This document shows positions 55,342 through 64,000 of a stretch of 64,000 nucleotides of DNA, piece after piece (position 1 is the first letter of the stretch; each line of letters starts with the position of its first letter). Under the pieces are notes generated by a model that did not search any database, was not told the origin of the DNA, and worked only from the letters and a program-made list of their open reading frames with translations. Both the position numbers and the translations under genes were made by a program. The stretch comes from Streptomyces endocoffeicus. GTDB taxonomy: Bacteria; Actinomycetota; Actinomycetes; Streptomycetales; Streptomycetaceae. The DNA lies in contig NZ_JAERRG010000009.1 of assembly GCF_016741935.1 (NCBI RefSeq), positions 1 to 64,000 on the forward strand. The letters run 5' to 3'.

Positions 55342-57492
55342 CTAGGCGGGGCGCATGCGGAATTCGTAGTGGGCGGGGAGGGGGTGCGCGGCGTGGGTCC
55401 GGGCGCGGACCTCCTCGGTGAGTGGGTCCTCGGTGCCGGTCGCCAGCCGCTCCACGATCGCGTACCAGGTGTCGCTCAACGCCTCGTCGCCCTCGCGCAG
55501 ATCGCAGACCTCGAAGCCCTCGTCGAAGACGGCGCGGGCGGCCAGGGCGTCGCCCTGGGCCAGCAGGACCTGGGCGCGCAACAGCCGGAAGCGGCCGCGT
55601 GCGCGGATGGCGGGGCGCAGTGCGTCGAGGACCGCTCGTGCGTCGTCGGCGCGGTCGGCCGCGAGCAGCGCGAGGATCGCTTCCCGGCCGAGCGCCGCCT
55701 CGGCCGTCTCCAGGGCGGCCGGATCGGCGGCGACGGGCGGCGCGGCGACTGACACGGCCCCCGCCTCCCGCCGCGCCACCCCCTGCCCCGTTCCCGCCGT
55801 TTCGAGCACCGGGGGCGCCTCGGGCTCCGGGGCGGCGGCCGAGGTGAGGAGGAGCCGTACGGCGCGCAGCAGCCGTTCCGCCGCGCGCGCCGGATGGCCG
55901 GAGGCGGTGTCGGCGACGGCCAGACAGCGCAGCGTCCAGGGCGTCTCCGCGCACCGCAGCGACCGCTCCCAGCTGCGCTCGGCCTGGGCGCGGTCGCCCG
56001 CGTGCCACTGGGCGACGCCGAGGTGATACTCGGCGGCGGCGGTCGAGGGCGCCGCTTCGAGGAGGTCGCGCCAGGCGGGCGCGACCACGGAGGCGCCGGG
56101 GTCGGCCCGGGAGGGGCCCGGCGCCCAGTCGGGCAGGGCGCCGGTGCGCAGCAACCGGCGCCACGGCTCCTGCTCCTCCCCCAGCGTGTCGGGGTCGAAC
56201 GGCGTCCCGGGCAGCTGGAATCCGCCGCGCTCGATCTCCAGCGCGCCCCAGCCGGAGCCGGTCGCGAGGCGCTCCACCGGCTCCGCGTCGGCGTACGGGC
56301 GCCAGGCGGCGTGGGCCGCGTCGACGGCGGCGCGCGGCAGCGCCGCCTCCAGCCGGGTCTCGGTCTCGCGGCGGGCGGCGGCCCAGTCCGCGCCGTGGAC
56401 GGCCACCGGGTCGGCGGTCAGCGGGCCGTACGCCTCCAGCCAGGCGAACTCCTCGCCCGCCTCCAGCGGGATGTGCTCGAGCTGGGTGCGGGCGAGCCCG
56501 GCCTGGATCTCGGCGTAGCCGCCGGTGCCGGGCTCGGTCAGCCACTGCTGCCAGCGCCGTCCGCCGGGGCCCGCGCCCCAGACGAAGAGCTTGCGGCCGC
56601 GCAGCAGATCGGTCGAGGTCTGGACGAGGCCGCCGCCGTCGGCGTCGAGCGAGGCGATCCAGCGGCGGGCGCCGTCGGGCACCTCGTAGAAGTAGTCGGC
56701 GGGGTAGTCGCCGCGCAGCGGATAGGTGCGGTCGGCGCCGTCCCACTCGGGGACCGGCACCTTGCCGAGGGTACGGGCGTAGCCGAAGTGCCAGGCGTCG
56801 TCGGCGGGGGCGAGGACGCGGGTGCGCTCGTCCTCGGGGACGGCGATGTTGGACCACCAGTAGACGGGGGCGGGGAGGTGGTGGGGGTTGCGGATCCTGA
56901 CGCCCACGTAGAGGAACGCGGAGTCGGCGGGCAGCCACAGATCCACCTGGAAGGGCAGATCGCGCAGCCGCTCCCACTCCCACAGCCGCACCATCGCGCC
57001 CCCTTCGGCGGCGTCGGGGGCGGGGACGCGGGCGGCGTGCAGGGGTGAGCAGGACAGGGTGGTGTGGCCGGTGGCGCCGATGTTCCACTCGATCCCGCCG
57101 GAGAACCAGGCGCCGTTGAGGGCGAAGTCGGCGGGCTGGAGCACCGGGTTCCGGTACAGCAGCTCACGGCCGGTCGGCTTGTGGACCAGTGAGTGGACCC
57201 GGCCGCCGAGCCCGGGTAGCACGGTGGCCCGAAGCCGGTCGTTCTCCAGGACGATGGCGTCGAGGGCGGCGGGGGCGCGGTCGCGGCCGTAGCCATCGCG
57301 CAGCCGCACCGGCAGCACCGACCGCAGTGGTGCGTAGGCGACCTGACGGGCCATGTCGCCGGGAAGGGTGGCCCGGGTGCGGTCGTCCACGCGGTGCACC
57401 TCGTCGAGGGGGCGCAGCGCGGGCAGGGGGTTGTCGGGCCCCACGGGGGCGGTGGGAAGGGTCAGAGTGGTACGTCGCACACTCGTGGCCAC
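55342..57492 (-). CDS. DUF5107 domain protein with C-terminal TPR-like region
   Basis: A 716-residue cytoplasmic protein. The N-terminal half is the DUF5107 carbohydrate-enzyme-like beta-sandwich (AIVLENDRLRATVLPGLGGRVHSLVHKPTGRELLYRNP, then NGAWFSGGIEWNIGATGHT and VYWWSNIAVPEDE), related to aldose-1-epimerase folds. The C-terminal third is helical and TPR-like (AEYHLGVAQWHAGDRAQAERSWERSLRC and RAVLDALRPAIRARGRFRLLRAQVLLAQGD). It may act on a sugar. The stop lies 656 bases from the next gene. Confidence 0.8.
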   Translation of the reverse strand: MATSVRRTTLTLPTAPVGPDNPLPALRPLDEVHRVDDRTRATLPGDMARQVAYAPLRSVLPVRLRDGYGRDRAPAALDAIVLENDRLRATVLPGLGGRVHSLVHKPTGRELLYRNPVLQPADFALNGAWFSGGIEWNIGATGHTTLSCSPLHAARVPAPDAAEGGAMVRLWEWERLRDLPFQVDLWLPADSAFLYVGVRIRNPHHLPAPVYWWSNIAVPEDERTRVLAPADDAWHFGYARTLGKVPVPEWDGADRTYPLRGDYPADYFYEVPDGARRWIASLDADGGGLVQTSTDLLRGRKLFVWGAGPGGRRWQQWLTEPGTGGYAEIQAGLARTQLEHIPLEAGEEFAWLEAYGPLTADPVAVHGADWAAARRETETRLEAALPRAAVDAAHAAWRPYADAEPVERLATGSGWGALEIERGGFQLPGTPFDPDTLGEEQEPWRRLLRTGALPDWAPGPSRADPGASVVAPAWRDLLEAAPSTAAAEYHLGVAQWHAGDRAQAERSWERSLRCAETPWTLRCLAVADTASGHPARAAERLLRAVRLLLTSAAAPEPEAPPVLETAGTGQGVARREAGAVSVAAPPVAADPAALETAEAALGREAILALLAADRADDARAVLDALRPAIRARGRFRLLRAQVLLAQGDALAARAVFDEGFEVCDLREGDEALSDTWYAIVERLATGTEDPLTEEVRARTHAAHPLPAHYEFRMRPA

Positions 57493-57718
57493 GGGCTGCC
57501 TCGTTCCGACTGCCTTGGGTCACCTCGGTGCGGCGACCGTCCGGTGACCATGGAACAACGCCGACGGGCTCGCTGAACAGAGCGGCTTCGGACCGATCAT
57601 GGTGACCCGTCAGCCGCATTGCCATCCGGCGCCCGGCAGCGCCGGTCAGGGCCCGGCATCGCCACCCGGCTCGGTCGTGCCCCGGCACCGTCACCCACCC
57701 AGTTCCCCGGCCGCGCCG

Positions 57719-58273
57719 TCACTCAGGGTCGGTCCGCTGGTTCAGCATGTCGCTGGTCATGGCCCAGCGCTCGTGGTCGCGCCAGGCGCCCTCGATATAG
57801 AGGAAGTCGGGGGAGAATCCCTCCAGCCGGAAGCCATGGCGCTTCACCAGCCCGATCGACGCCTTGTTGCCCGGCTGGATGTTGACCTCCACGCGGTGCA
57901 GCCCCAGCGGACCGAAGGCATGGCGCAGTACGAGCCCGAGCCCCTCGGACATCAGGCCCTGTCCGGCGGCGGGCGGAAAGGCGCCGTAGCCGATCGAGCC
58001 GCACTGGAAGGCGCCGCGCACAATGTTGTTGATGTTGATGAATCCGGCCATGTCGCCGGTCTCCCGGGCATGGACCAGGAAGCCCTCGCGGTCCTCGCGC
58101 TCCAGCTGGGCGATGTAGTGCTGAAAGGCCGGCTCGGTGGTGGGGAGGGTGAGCCAGGGGCGGTGGAACGGCATGCTCTCCCGGGCGCGCCTGGTGAACT
58201 CCGCCGCGTCCTCGCGGCGGGTGTGGCGGATGGCGGCCCGGGTTCCTTCTGCGACGTAGGGGACGTCAGGCAT
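57719..58273 (-). CDS. GNAT acetyltransferase, RimJ/RimL type
   Basis: A 184-residue RimJ-like acetyltransferase. The acetyl-CoA loop is FPPAAGQGLMSEGLGLVLRHAF (about residues 98-119), with LHRVEVNIQPGNKASIGLVKRHGFRLEG following. It probably acetylates an alpha-amine of a protein or small amine. The start overlaps the PPTase stop, so it is the last gene of a five-gene operon. Confidence 0.88.
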   Translation of the reverse strand: MPDVPYVAEGTRAAIRHTRREDAAEFTRRARESMPFHRPWLTLPTTEPAFQHYIAQLEREDREGFLVHARETGDMAGFININNIVRGAFQCGSIGYGAFPPAAGQGLMSEGLGLVLRHAFGPLGLHRVEVNIQPGNKASIGLVKRHGFRLEGFSPDFLYIEGAWRDHERWAMTSDMLNQRTDPE

Positions 58274-59009
58274 GCGGCAATGATGTCAGCAGCGCCATGG
58301 CCGCCGCATAGCCGGAGCTCCCGGATATGGTCTCGTCCACGGGGATGTCGGTCATCGTCCACGGGCCGACCGGCACGGCGGAGAGCCCGGTGCCGACATA
58401 GTTGACCGCCGGGTCCCTGGACAGGCCGGTGCCCAGGCCCTTGAGATAGGCCTCCTTGCGGGTCCAGCAGCGGGCGAAGGCGGCGGGCCGGTCGGCGGGC
58501 ACCAGCGCGTCCAGTTCGGCGCGCTCCTTGGGGTGCAGGCTCTCGGCGACCCCCTCGACCACCGAGGCGGGCTGGAGCTTCTCCACGTCCACGCCGACCG
58601 GGGAGCCCGCGAAGGCGAAGAGCACCAGATCACCGGCGTGCGACATATTGAAGTGCAGCGGGGTGCCGGACACGGCGGGGCGGCCGTGCGGGCCGCCGCA
58701 GCCGGGGCAATCCTCGCGGGTGAACGGCACATCGGCCGGGGCCATGCCCAGATAGGCGCCGAGCAGCTCCCGCAGCCCCAGATGGGCCGCCGTATAGCGC
58801 TCGCGGTCCTCCGCCCGCAGGAACTTCGAGGCCCGCTCCCGCTCCTCGGCGTCCAGGATCGTGGCGGGCGCGCCCGCGTCCATGGCCGCGGTGTACCGCG
58901 AGACGCTGAGCAGCCAGGTCTCGGGCTCGCCGCCCTGCGGCCAGCCATCCGCGACGGCGGTGGGCAGCGGATCACGACCGACGATGCGCGGGGCCGGTGG
59001 GGGTGTCAA
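58266..59009 (-). CDS. Sfp-type 4'-phosphopantetheinyl transferase
   Basis: A 247-residue PPTase. The Mg-binding PVGVDVEKL has D141 and E143, and ARCWTRKEAYLKGLGTGL has E186 and K190. The CPGCGGPHGRP signature of Sfp-type enzymes is also present. It activates carrier proteins with CoA. TTG 59009 has GGAGGAG at 5-8 bases and overlaps the peptidase stop by four bases. It lies in a peptidase operon, which is unusual; the pigment ACP at 33451 is one potential client. Confidence 0.87.
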   Translation of the reverse strand: MTPPPAPRIVGRDPLPTAVADGWPQGGEPETWLLSVSRYTAAMDAGAPATILDAEERERASKFLRAEDRERYTAAHLGLRELLGAYLGMAPADVPFTREDCPGCGGPHGRPAVSGTPLHFNMSHAGDLVLFAFAGSPVGVDVEKLQPASVVEGVAESLHPKERAELDALVPADRPAAFARCWTRKEAYLKGLGTGLSRDPAVNYVGTGLSAVPVGPWTMTDIPVDETISGSSGYAAAMALLTSLPHA

Positions 59010-61078
59010 CTCGCTCCTCCAGTGGAGTTCGGAACCGCTGACTTCAGCAGTTCCAGGGTGGGCACATCGGATCTGATCAGCCCGAAGGTCTGGATGTACA
59101 GCGACAATTCGGCCTCCAGGGCGCGGATCATCGTATCGGCGCAGCGGAAGCCATGCCCCTCGCCCTCGAAGGTGAGATAGGCGTGCGGGACGCCGAGCCC
59201 GGAGACCGCCTCCAGGAACCGCTCGCACTGCTCGGGCGGGCAGATGGTGTCGTCCAGCCCCTGGAGCAGTACGAACGGCGAGCCGACGCGGTCGGCCCGG
59301 TGCAGCGGGGAGCGCTCGCGGTAGCGGTCGGCCACCTCATCGAGCGGGCCCACCAGCGATTCGGTGTAGCGCGACTCGAAGTCATGGGTGCCGCCGGTGG
59401 CCCAGGAGACCAGATCGAGGATGGGGTATCTGACGGTGGCGCAGGCGTAGAGGTCCGTGGCGGTGAGGGAGGCCGCCGCCGTCCAGCCACCCGCGCTGCC
59501 GCCGCGGATCGCGAGCCGGGCGCGGTCGGCGATGCCCTCGTCGGCGAGCGCCCCGGCGACGGCGGCGCAGTCCTGGACGTCGACCACGCCCCACTGTTCG
59601 CGCAGCCGCTCGCGGTAGGCGCGGCCGTAGCCCGTGGAGCCCCCGTAGTTGACCTCGGCGACGCCGATGCCGCGCGAGGTGAAGTAGGCGATCTCCAGGT
59701 CGAGCACGAGCGGGGCACGGCCGGTGGGCCCGCCGTGGGCCCGGATCACATACGGCGGAAGCTCACCATCCGGTGCGGTGTGGCCGGGATGGTGCGGTGG
59801 GTAGAGCTGGGCGTGGATCTCCCGGCCGTCCGGTCCGGTGAAGGTGCGGGCCTCCGGCCGGGGGTAGTACGCGGGGTCCACGGGGTCGCTGTGGGCGCTG
59901 CCGATGACCCGGGAGCGACCGGTGCACACGTCCAGCTCCACCACCTCATGGCCGCTGTGCGGGCTCGCCGCGACGCCGACCACGCGGGTGCCGTTGACGG
60001 CCAGTGTCGGCTCCCATTCGGTCCAGGGCCCGGGCACATCGGCCAGCTCACCGGTCCGCGGGTCGAGGATGCCGAGGGCCGCCGCGCCCCGGCCGTGCAG
60101 CACCGCGATCAGACCGCCGGTCAGCGGGGCGAACCAGCGGTGGCCCAGCTTCCACAGCGGCCCGCCGAACTCCTCCTCGCGGGGGCAGAGCTCCACCGGC
60201 CGCCCGGCCGTGGCCGGCTCCCGCGCCCCGGACGCCTCCTCCGGCTCCGGCGGCTGGAGACGGTGCAGATTCCACCAGCCGGTGCGGTCGGTGGCCGCGA
60301 GCAGCGCGCCGTCCTCGGCCCACTCGATCTGGGCGACCGACTCCTCCGGCCCGCCCAGCACCGCCCGGGCACCGGTGAAGGAGCCGTCCTCCGCGACATC
60401 GGCCAGCATCACCTCCGTGCCGTCCCAGGGCATCCGGGGGTGGTCCCAGACGATCCAGGCGGCCCGCCGGCCGTCGGGCGAGAGCCGGGGCCCGGTGAGG
60501 AAGCGATGGCTGTCGTCGGTCAGCTCGCGCACCGCCGCACGGTCCTCGGCGGCCGAACCGTCCAGCGGTACGGCGGCGATGACCCGCCGCACATCCGTCG
60601 GCCCCGCGCCGGTGAACTCCTCCAGCACACACCACAGCTCGCCGCGCTCCGGGAGGAGCACCGGATCGGCCCAGCGCAGCCCCTCCCCCACCGCGGACAG
60701 CGGGGTCAGCGGGCGCGGCGCGGCCCCGGCCGGGGCGTCCGGCTCATGGACGTACAACCGCTGGTCGGCGAAGTGGACGAAGACCATCAGCGGGCCGCCG
60801 CTCGCGCGGTCCACCGCGGCCCAGGGCATTCCGCCGTACCCCATCACCTTGCCGCGGACATTCCACGGCGGGGCCAGCACCGGGATCTCGGCGCCGTCGG
60901 TGCGCCGCCGGATCAGGGCGCGGCGGCCGCCCTCGCCGGGGCGCGGCGCGGTCCACCACACCTCCTCGCCGACGGTGCCCACATACTCCGGATGGCCGTC
61001 GTGGGAGGCGACGAGCTCGGCGTCGACCGGGGAGGGCCAGTCGCCGTAAGGGGCCGTGACGGCCGTCTGCTGCTGCAC
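59006..61078 (-). CDS. S9 family prolyl oligopeptidase-like peptidase
   Basis: A 690-residue serine peptidase. The N-terminal two-thirds form a beta-propeller (repeated LSPDGRRAAWIVWDHPRMPW, IEWAEDGALLAATDRTGWWN). The C-terminal alpha/beta hydrolase has S528 in IRGGSAGGW, Asp in LLQGLDDTICPP (609/610) and H642 in FEGEGHGFRC. It hydrolyses short peptides. GTG 61078 has GAGG upstream and lies 7 bases after the M20 gene; its stop overlaps the PPTase start. Confidence 0.9.
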   Translation of the reverse strand: MQQQTAVTAPYGDWPSPVDAELVASHDGHPEYVGTVGEEVWWTAPRPGEGGRRALIRRRTDGAEIPVLAPPWNVRGKVMGYGGMPWAAVDRASGGPLMVFVHFADQRLYVHEPDAPAGAAPRPLTPLSAVGEGLRWADPVLLPERGELWCVLEEFTGAGPTDVRRVIAAVPLDGSAAEDRAAVRELTDDSHRFLTGPRLSPDGRRAAWIVWDHPRMPWDGTEVMLADVAEDGSFTGARAVLGGPEESVAQIEWAEDGALLAATDRTGWWNLHRLQPPEPEEASGAREPATAGRPVELCPREEEFGGPLWKLGHRWFAPLTGGLIAVLHGRGAAALGILDPRTGELADVPGPWTEWEPTLAVNGTRVVGVAASPHSGHEVVELDVCTGRSRVIGSAHSDPVDPAYYPRPEARTFTGPDGREIHAQLYPPHHPGHTAPDGELPPYVIRAHGGPTGRAPLVLDLEIAYFTSRGIGVAEVNYGGSTGYGRAYRERLREQWGVVDVQDCAAVAGALADEGIADRARLAIRGGSAGGWTAAASLTATDLYACATVRYPILDLVSWATGGTHDFESRYTESLVGPLDEVADRYRERSPLHRADRVGSPFVLLQGLDDTICPPEQCERFLEAVSGLGVPHAYLTFEGEGHGFRCADTMIRALEAELSLYIQTFGLIRSDVPTLELLKSAVPNSTGGAS

Positions 61079-61085
61079 CGTGTCC

Positions 61086-62426
61086 TCACGCCCTCTGCAG
61101 GAAGTGGTCGAGCACGCGGACGCCGAAGTGCAGGGCCTCCACCGGCACCCGCTCGTCCACGGCGTGGTAGAGCGCCTGGTAGTCGAAGCCCTCGGGCAGG
61201 CGCAGCGGCGAGAAGCCGTATCCGGCGATGCCGAGCCGGGAGAACTGCTTGGCGTCGGTGCCGCCCGACATGCAGTACGGCACGGCGCGGGCGCCCGGGT
61301 CGAAGTGCTCGACGGCGGCGCGCATCGCCCGGTACGTGGGGGTGTCGATCGGCGCCTCCAGCGGGCGCTCCCGGTGGTGGAACTCCCACTCCACATCCGG
61401 TCCGGTGAGCCGGTCGAGGGTGTCGTGGAACTCCTCCTCGCCGCCGGGCAGCATCCGCCCGTCCACATAGGCGGTCGCGCGGCCCGGGATCACATTGACC
61501 TTGTAACCGGCCTCGAGCACCGTGGGGTTGGCGCTGTTGCGCACGGTGGGCTCGACCAGGGCGGCGGCGGGGCCCAGCTTGGCCAGCAGGGCGTCGACGT
61601 CGAAGTCCGGGGCGTCCACCTCGGCCGGAACGCCCTGGAGCGCGGCCAGTTCGGTGAGCGCGGACTTCACCGTGGGCGTCAGCCGGACCGGCCAGCTGTG
61701 CTCACCGATGCGGGCGACGGCGGCGGCCAGCCTGCTGACCGCGTTGTCCCGGTTGACCTTGGAGCCGTGTCCGGCGCGGCCGTGCGCGGTGAGCTTCAGC
61801 CAGGCCGTGCCGCGCTCCCCCGCCGCGATGGGGTAGATCCGCATCCCGGACCCGGCGTGGAAGGTGAAGGCTCCGGACTCGCTGATGCCCTCGGTGCAGC
61901 CCTCGAAGAGCCCGGCGTGCCGGTCGGCGAGGAAGCCGGCGCCCCAGGCGGCGCTGTCCTCCTCGTCGGCGGTGAAGGCCAGCACGATGTCCCGGCGCGG
62001 CCGCACACCCGTCCGCGCCCAGGCCCGGACGACGGCGAGCACCATCGCGTCCATGTCCTTCATGTCGATGGCGCCCCGGCCCCAGACGACCCCGTCGCGC
62101 ACCTCCCCGGAGAAGGGGTGCACGGTCCAGTCGGCGGGCTCGGCGGGCACCACGTCCAGATGGCCGTGGACCAGCAGGGCGGGCGCGGACCGGTCGGTGC
62201 CCTCGATCCGGGCGACGACATTGGTGCGCCCCGGCGACCGCTCCAGCAGGGTGGGCTCGATCTCCACGTCGCCGAGCATCTCCGCCACATACTCGGCGGC
62301 CGGGCGCTCCGAGCAGTCGCCGCCGCCGCGGTTGGTGGTGTCGATCCTGATCAGATCGGAGGTGAACCGCACCACCTCCTCCAGCGCCTGGGCGTCGATC
62401 GCCTCGGCGCGGCCCGCGTCAGCCAT
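61086..62426 (-). CDS. M20 family metallopeptidase/dipeptidase
   Basis: A 446-residue M20/M25/M40 peptidase. Zinc ligands: His in LLVHGHLDVVPAEP, Asp in GRGAIDMKDMDAMVLAVV, Glu pair in FTADEEDSAAWGA, and a later His in DALHFGVRV/YCMSGGTDAKQF. The dimerisation domain lies between. It should cleave dipeptides or amide-linked amino acids. Its start overlaps the M55 gene stop by eight bases. Confidence 0.9.
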   Translation of the reverse strand: MADAGRAEAIDAQALEEVVRFTSDLIRIDTTNRGGGDCSERPAAEYVAEMLGDVEIEPTLLERSPGRTNVVARIEGTDRSAPALLVHGHLDVVPAEPADWTVHPFSGEVRDGVVWGRGAIDMKDMDAMVLAVVRAWARTGVRPRRDIVLAFTADEEDSAAWGAGFLADRHAGLFEGCTEGISESGAFTFHAGSGMRIYPIAAGERGTAWLKLTAHGRAGHGSKVNRDNAVSRLAAAVARIGEHSWPVRLTPTVKSALTELAALQGVPAEVDAPDFDVDALLAKLGPAAALVEPTVRNSANPTVLEAGYKVNVIPGRATAYVDGRMLPGGEEEFHDTLDRLTGPDVEWEFHHRERPLEAPIDTPTYRAMRAAVEHFDPGARAVPYCMSGGTDAKQFSRLGIAGYGFSPLRLPEGFDYQALYHAVDERVPVEALHFGVRVLDHFLQRA

Positions 62427-63252
62427 ATTGCTCCTCCACCGCGGCCGAGACGACCGTCGTGACGGCCTTGAAGCAGCGGATCCCCTCGTACATGGTCGGT
62501 GAGGTGTACGCGACGCGCCGCTCGCCGCTGCGCTCCACGCCCGGCACGACGCTCGCCGCCCCCACCAGATGCTCGGCGTCGAATTCCAGCTCCAGGGTGA
62601 ACGGCCCGCCGCGGGCGGGCTCATGGCGCACCGCCAGCGCCGCCGCCTCCCGCGCCGCCTCCCGGATGTCCGCGGCCGTGCGGGCGGGGGTGCGGCACAC
62701 CGCCGCATAGCGCGAGACATAGTCCTTGACCGCGACGCACCGGGCGCCGGGCACATAGTCCTTGGCGTCCTCGCAGGTCTTGTCGTCCCCGGTGATCAGC
62801 ACCACCGGCACCCCGTACTCGGCGACCACCAGTGCGTTGAGCCGGCCTTCGCTCGCCCGCGCGCCGTTCACCCATACGCCGGTGATGGAGTTGGCCAGGT
62901 AGGTGTGGGCGAGGACGCCCTCGGTGCCAGCGCCGGTGTGATAGCCGACGAACGCCACCCCGTCCACATCACCGTGCTGCACGCCCTCGACCATGCTCAG
63001 GGTCTTGTGCCGCCCGGTGAGCATCTGCGCGCGCTCGTCCAGCTCCTCCAGCAGCAGATTGCGCATGCTCCAATGCGCCTCGTTGATGAGCACCTCGTCC
63101 GCGCCGCCGTCGAGGAACCCCGCGACGGCCGCGCTCACATCGGAGGTGAACAGACGGCGGCAGCGCTCCCACTGCGGGGTGCCGGGCAGCACATCAGCCG
63201 GCCAGGTCACGCCGGTGGCGCCCTCCATGTCGGCGCTGATGAGGATCTTCAT
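62419..63252 (-). CDS. M55 family D-aminopeptidase (DppA-like)
   Basis: A 277-residue M55 enzyme. Motifs: MKILISADMEGATGV (Asp8, Glu10 zinc ligands), LINEAHWSMRNLL (His), FVGYHTGAGTEGVLAHT (His) and VVLITGDDKTCEDA. DppA-type enzymes release D-amino acids from short peptides, including peptidoglycan-derived ones. It heads a minus-strand operon with M20, S9, PPTase and GNAT genes, all overlapping or within 7 bases. Confidence 0.9.
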   Translation of the reverse strand: MKILISADMEGATGVTWPADVLPGTPQWERCRRLFTSDVSAAVAGFLDGGADEVLINEAHWSMRNLLLEELDERAQMLTGRHKTLSMVEGVQHGDVDGVAFVGYHTGAGTEGVLAHTYLANSITGVWVNGARASEGRLNALVVAEYGVPVVLITGDDKTCEDAKDYVPGARCVAVKDYVSRYAAVCRTPARTAADIREAAREAAALAVRHEPARGGPFTLELEFDAEHLVGAASVVPGVERSGERRVAYTSPTMYEGIRCFKAVTTVVSAAVEEQYG

Positions 63253-63358
63253 GCCTCGTCACGTTACGCGCCGCGCCCGACCCGAACCACCCCTGTGGAT
63301 AACTGGTCCAGTCCACCGTTCCGGCCTGCGGCGCGCGGGGTCCGCCCGCCACGTCGGA

Positions 63359-64000
63359 CTACGCCCGCGAGACCACGAACCAGCGGGCCGGCAGCTCGAC
63401 CCGGGAGCCGTCCGGCCACTGCTCCGTTTGGGCCAGCGCCGTCGGGCCGTCGGCCAGGATCTCCAGCCCGGCCTCCGCCAGCACCTCCGGAACCTCCTTG
63501 TCCGCCGCGTCGGCCGGCCGCAGCCCGTGGTCGAGAACCCGGCGCAGCTTCGGCGGCGGACCGCCCGGGCTCCCCGCCAGCTTCGCCAGCACGGCCTTGG
63601 ACTCCTCCGTCAGCTCCGCGACGAACCCCCGCCCGCGCCGCCCCAGCAGCGTGGCCACCGCCTCCGCGACCGGTCGCCGGTCGGCGGCGTCGCTCTGGTG
63701 GATGACGGCCCGCATGTACACATTGGCGTCGTCGAGCCGCCGGGCCAGGTCCGCCACCGCGGCCGTGTCCGTCAGGCTCAGCCGCCGGTACTCCGCCGCG
63801 CCCGCCGGGTCGGCGCGCCGTGCGTGCTCCACCGCGGCCTGGGACAGGTCCACGCCCAGCGTCCGCCCGAAGCGGGCGGCCAGATAGCGGGTCTGGGTGC
63901 CGTTGCCACAGCCCAGGTCGACGATCGGCAGCGAGGTGTCGGCGTGCGGGGCGAGCAGGTCCAGATGCGGGGCGGCGCCCAGCGAGGGGTCCACGTCCCA
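63359..64000 (-). CDS. Class I SAM-dependent methyltransferase (partial, runs off the window)
   Basis: The visible C-terminal 213 or so residues include SAM motif I, LPIVDLGCGNGTQTRYLAARFG, then GVDLSQAAVEHAR and the AVIHQSDAADRRPVAEAV region. The frame continues beyond 64000 (W-D-V-D-P precedes PSLGAAPHLDLL), so the start lies outside. It is tandem to, but 106 bases from, the peptidase operon. Substrate unknown. Confidence 0.85.
   Translation of the reverse strand, partial: WDVDPSLGAAPHLDLLAPHADTSLPIVDLGCGNGTQTRYLAARFGRTLGVDLSQAAVEHARRADPAGAAEYRRLSLTDTAAVADLARRLDDANVYMRAVIHQSDAADRRPVAEAVATLLGRRGRGFVAELTEESKAVLAKLAGSPGGPPPKLRRVLDHGLRPADAADKEVPEVLAEAGLEILADGPTALAQTEQWPDGSRVELPARWFVVSRA

Noticed and set aside
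63284..63310. Replication origin signal at CTGTGGATAACT (DnaA-box-like)
   Set aside because: A single box in a 106-bp gap, with no cluster and no dnaA or dnaN.

Overview
The window is high-GC actinobacterial chromosome, almost certainly from a Streptomyces. The evidence is a complete eight-gene whiE-type spore pigment cluster, paired HTH/DUF397 regulators, a SpoIIE-type phosphatase, a DasR-type operator, F420-dependent and class F sortase genes, rare TTA codons and GC-rich palindromic intergenic repeats. No tRNA, rRNA, CRISPR array or prophage module was found.

Layout. 0-2.2 kb: a decayed IS3 transposase and an HATPase / HTH / DUF397 regulatory trio. 2.1-4.3 kb: a minus-strand operon of a small secreted two-cysteine protein, a DUF5819 protein and an HTTM membrane protein, organised like the Bacillus SdpCAB toxin system. 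This is the best candidate here for an undescribed system. 4.4-10.2 kb: a sugar ABC importer translationally coupled to a PAS/GAF/SpoIIE/HATPase phosphatase. 11-13.3 kb: three exported proteins behind a DasR-like operator. 13.3-16.2 kb: a TetR regulator divergent from an FAD monooxygenase and hydrolase across three phased palindromes. 16.2-19.4 kb: dipeptidase, EamA remnant, metallo-hydrolase, DedA.

19.4-27 kb is the accessory part: an acyltransferase/TetR block bounded by short inverted repeats, a transposase bounded by 18/19-bp inverted repeats 2.5 kb apart, a frame-disrupted gene pair, and an XRE regulator divergent from two overlapping small genes. 27.4-34.5 kb is the whiE-like pigment cluster, with the hydroxylase divergent from the seven-gene SchA/CurD, cupin, KS-alpha, CLF, ACP and two-cyclase operon. 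It ends at a clear terminator. 34.9-36.4 kb pairs a class F sortase with a charged, possibly wall-anchored protein.

36.4-43.9 kb: O-methyltransferase, beta-helix protein, metallo-hydrolase, an aminotransferase-fold protein that appears to lack its PLP lysine, hemerythrin, GAF-ANTAR and PAS/GAF sensors. 43.9-49.9 kb is a stress block: an internally deleted sigma-B-type gene, F420 oxidoreductase, pyruvate-oxidase-like ThDP enzyme, DJ-1 protein and clade 2 catalase. 50-55 kb: holin-X, DUF2795, CBS, methyltransferase, VOC and DUF5709 genes, with a truncated release-factor-like gene. 55.3-63.3 kb: a DUF5107 protein and a tight five-gene operon (M55 D-aminopeptidase, M20, S9, Sfp-type PPTase, GNAT). 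A methyltransferase runs off the right edge. Several genes carry in-frame tandem repeats.
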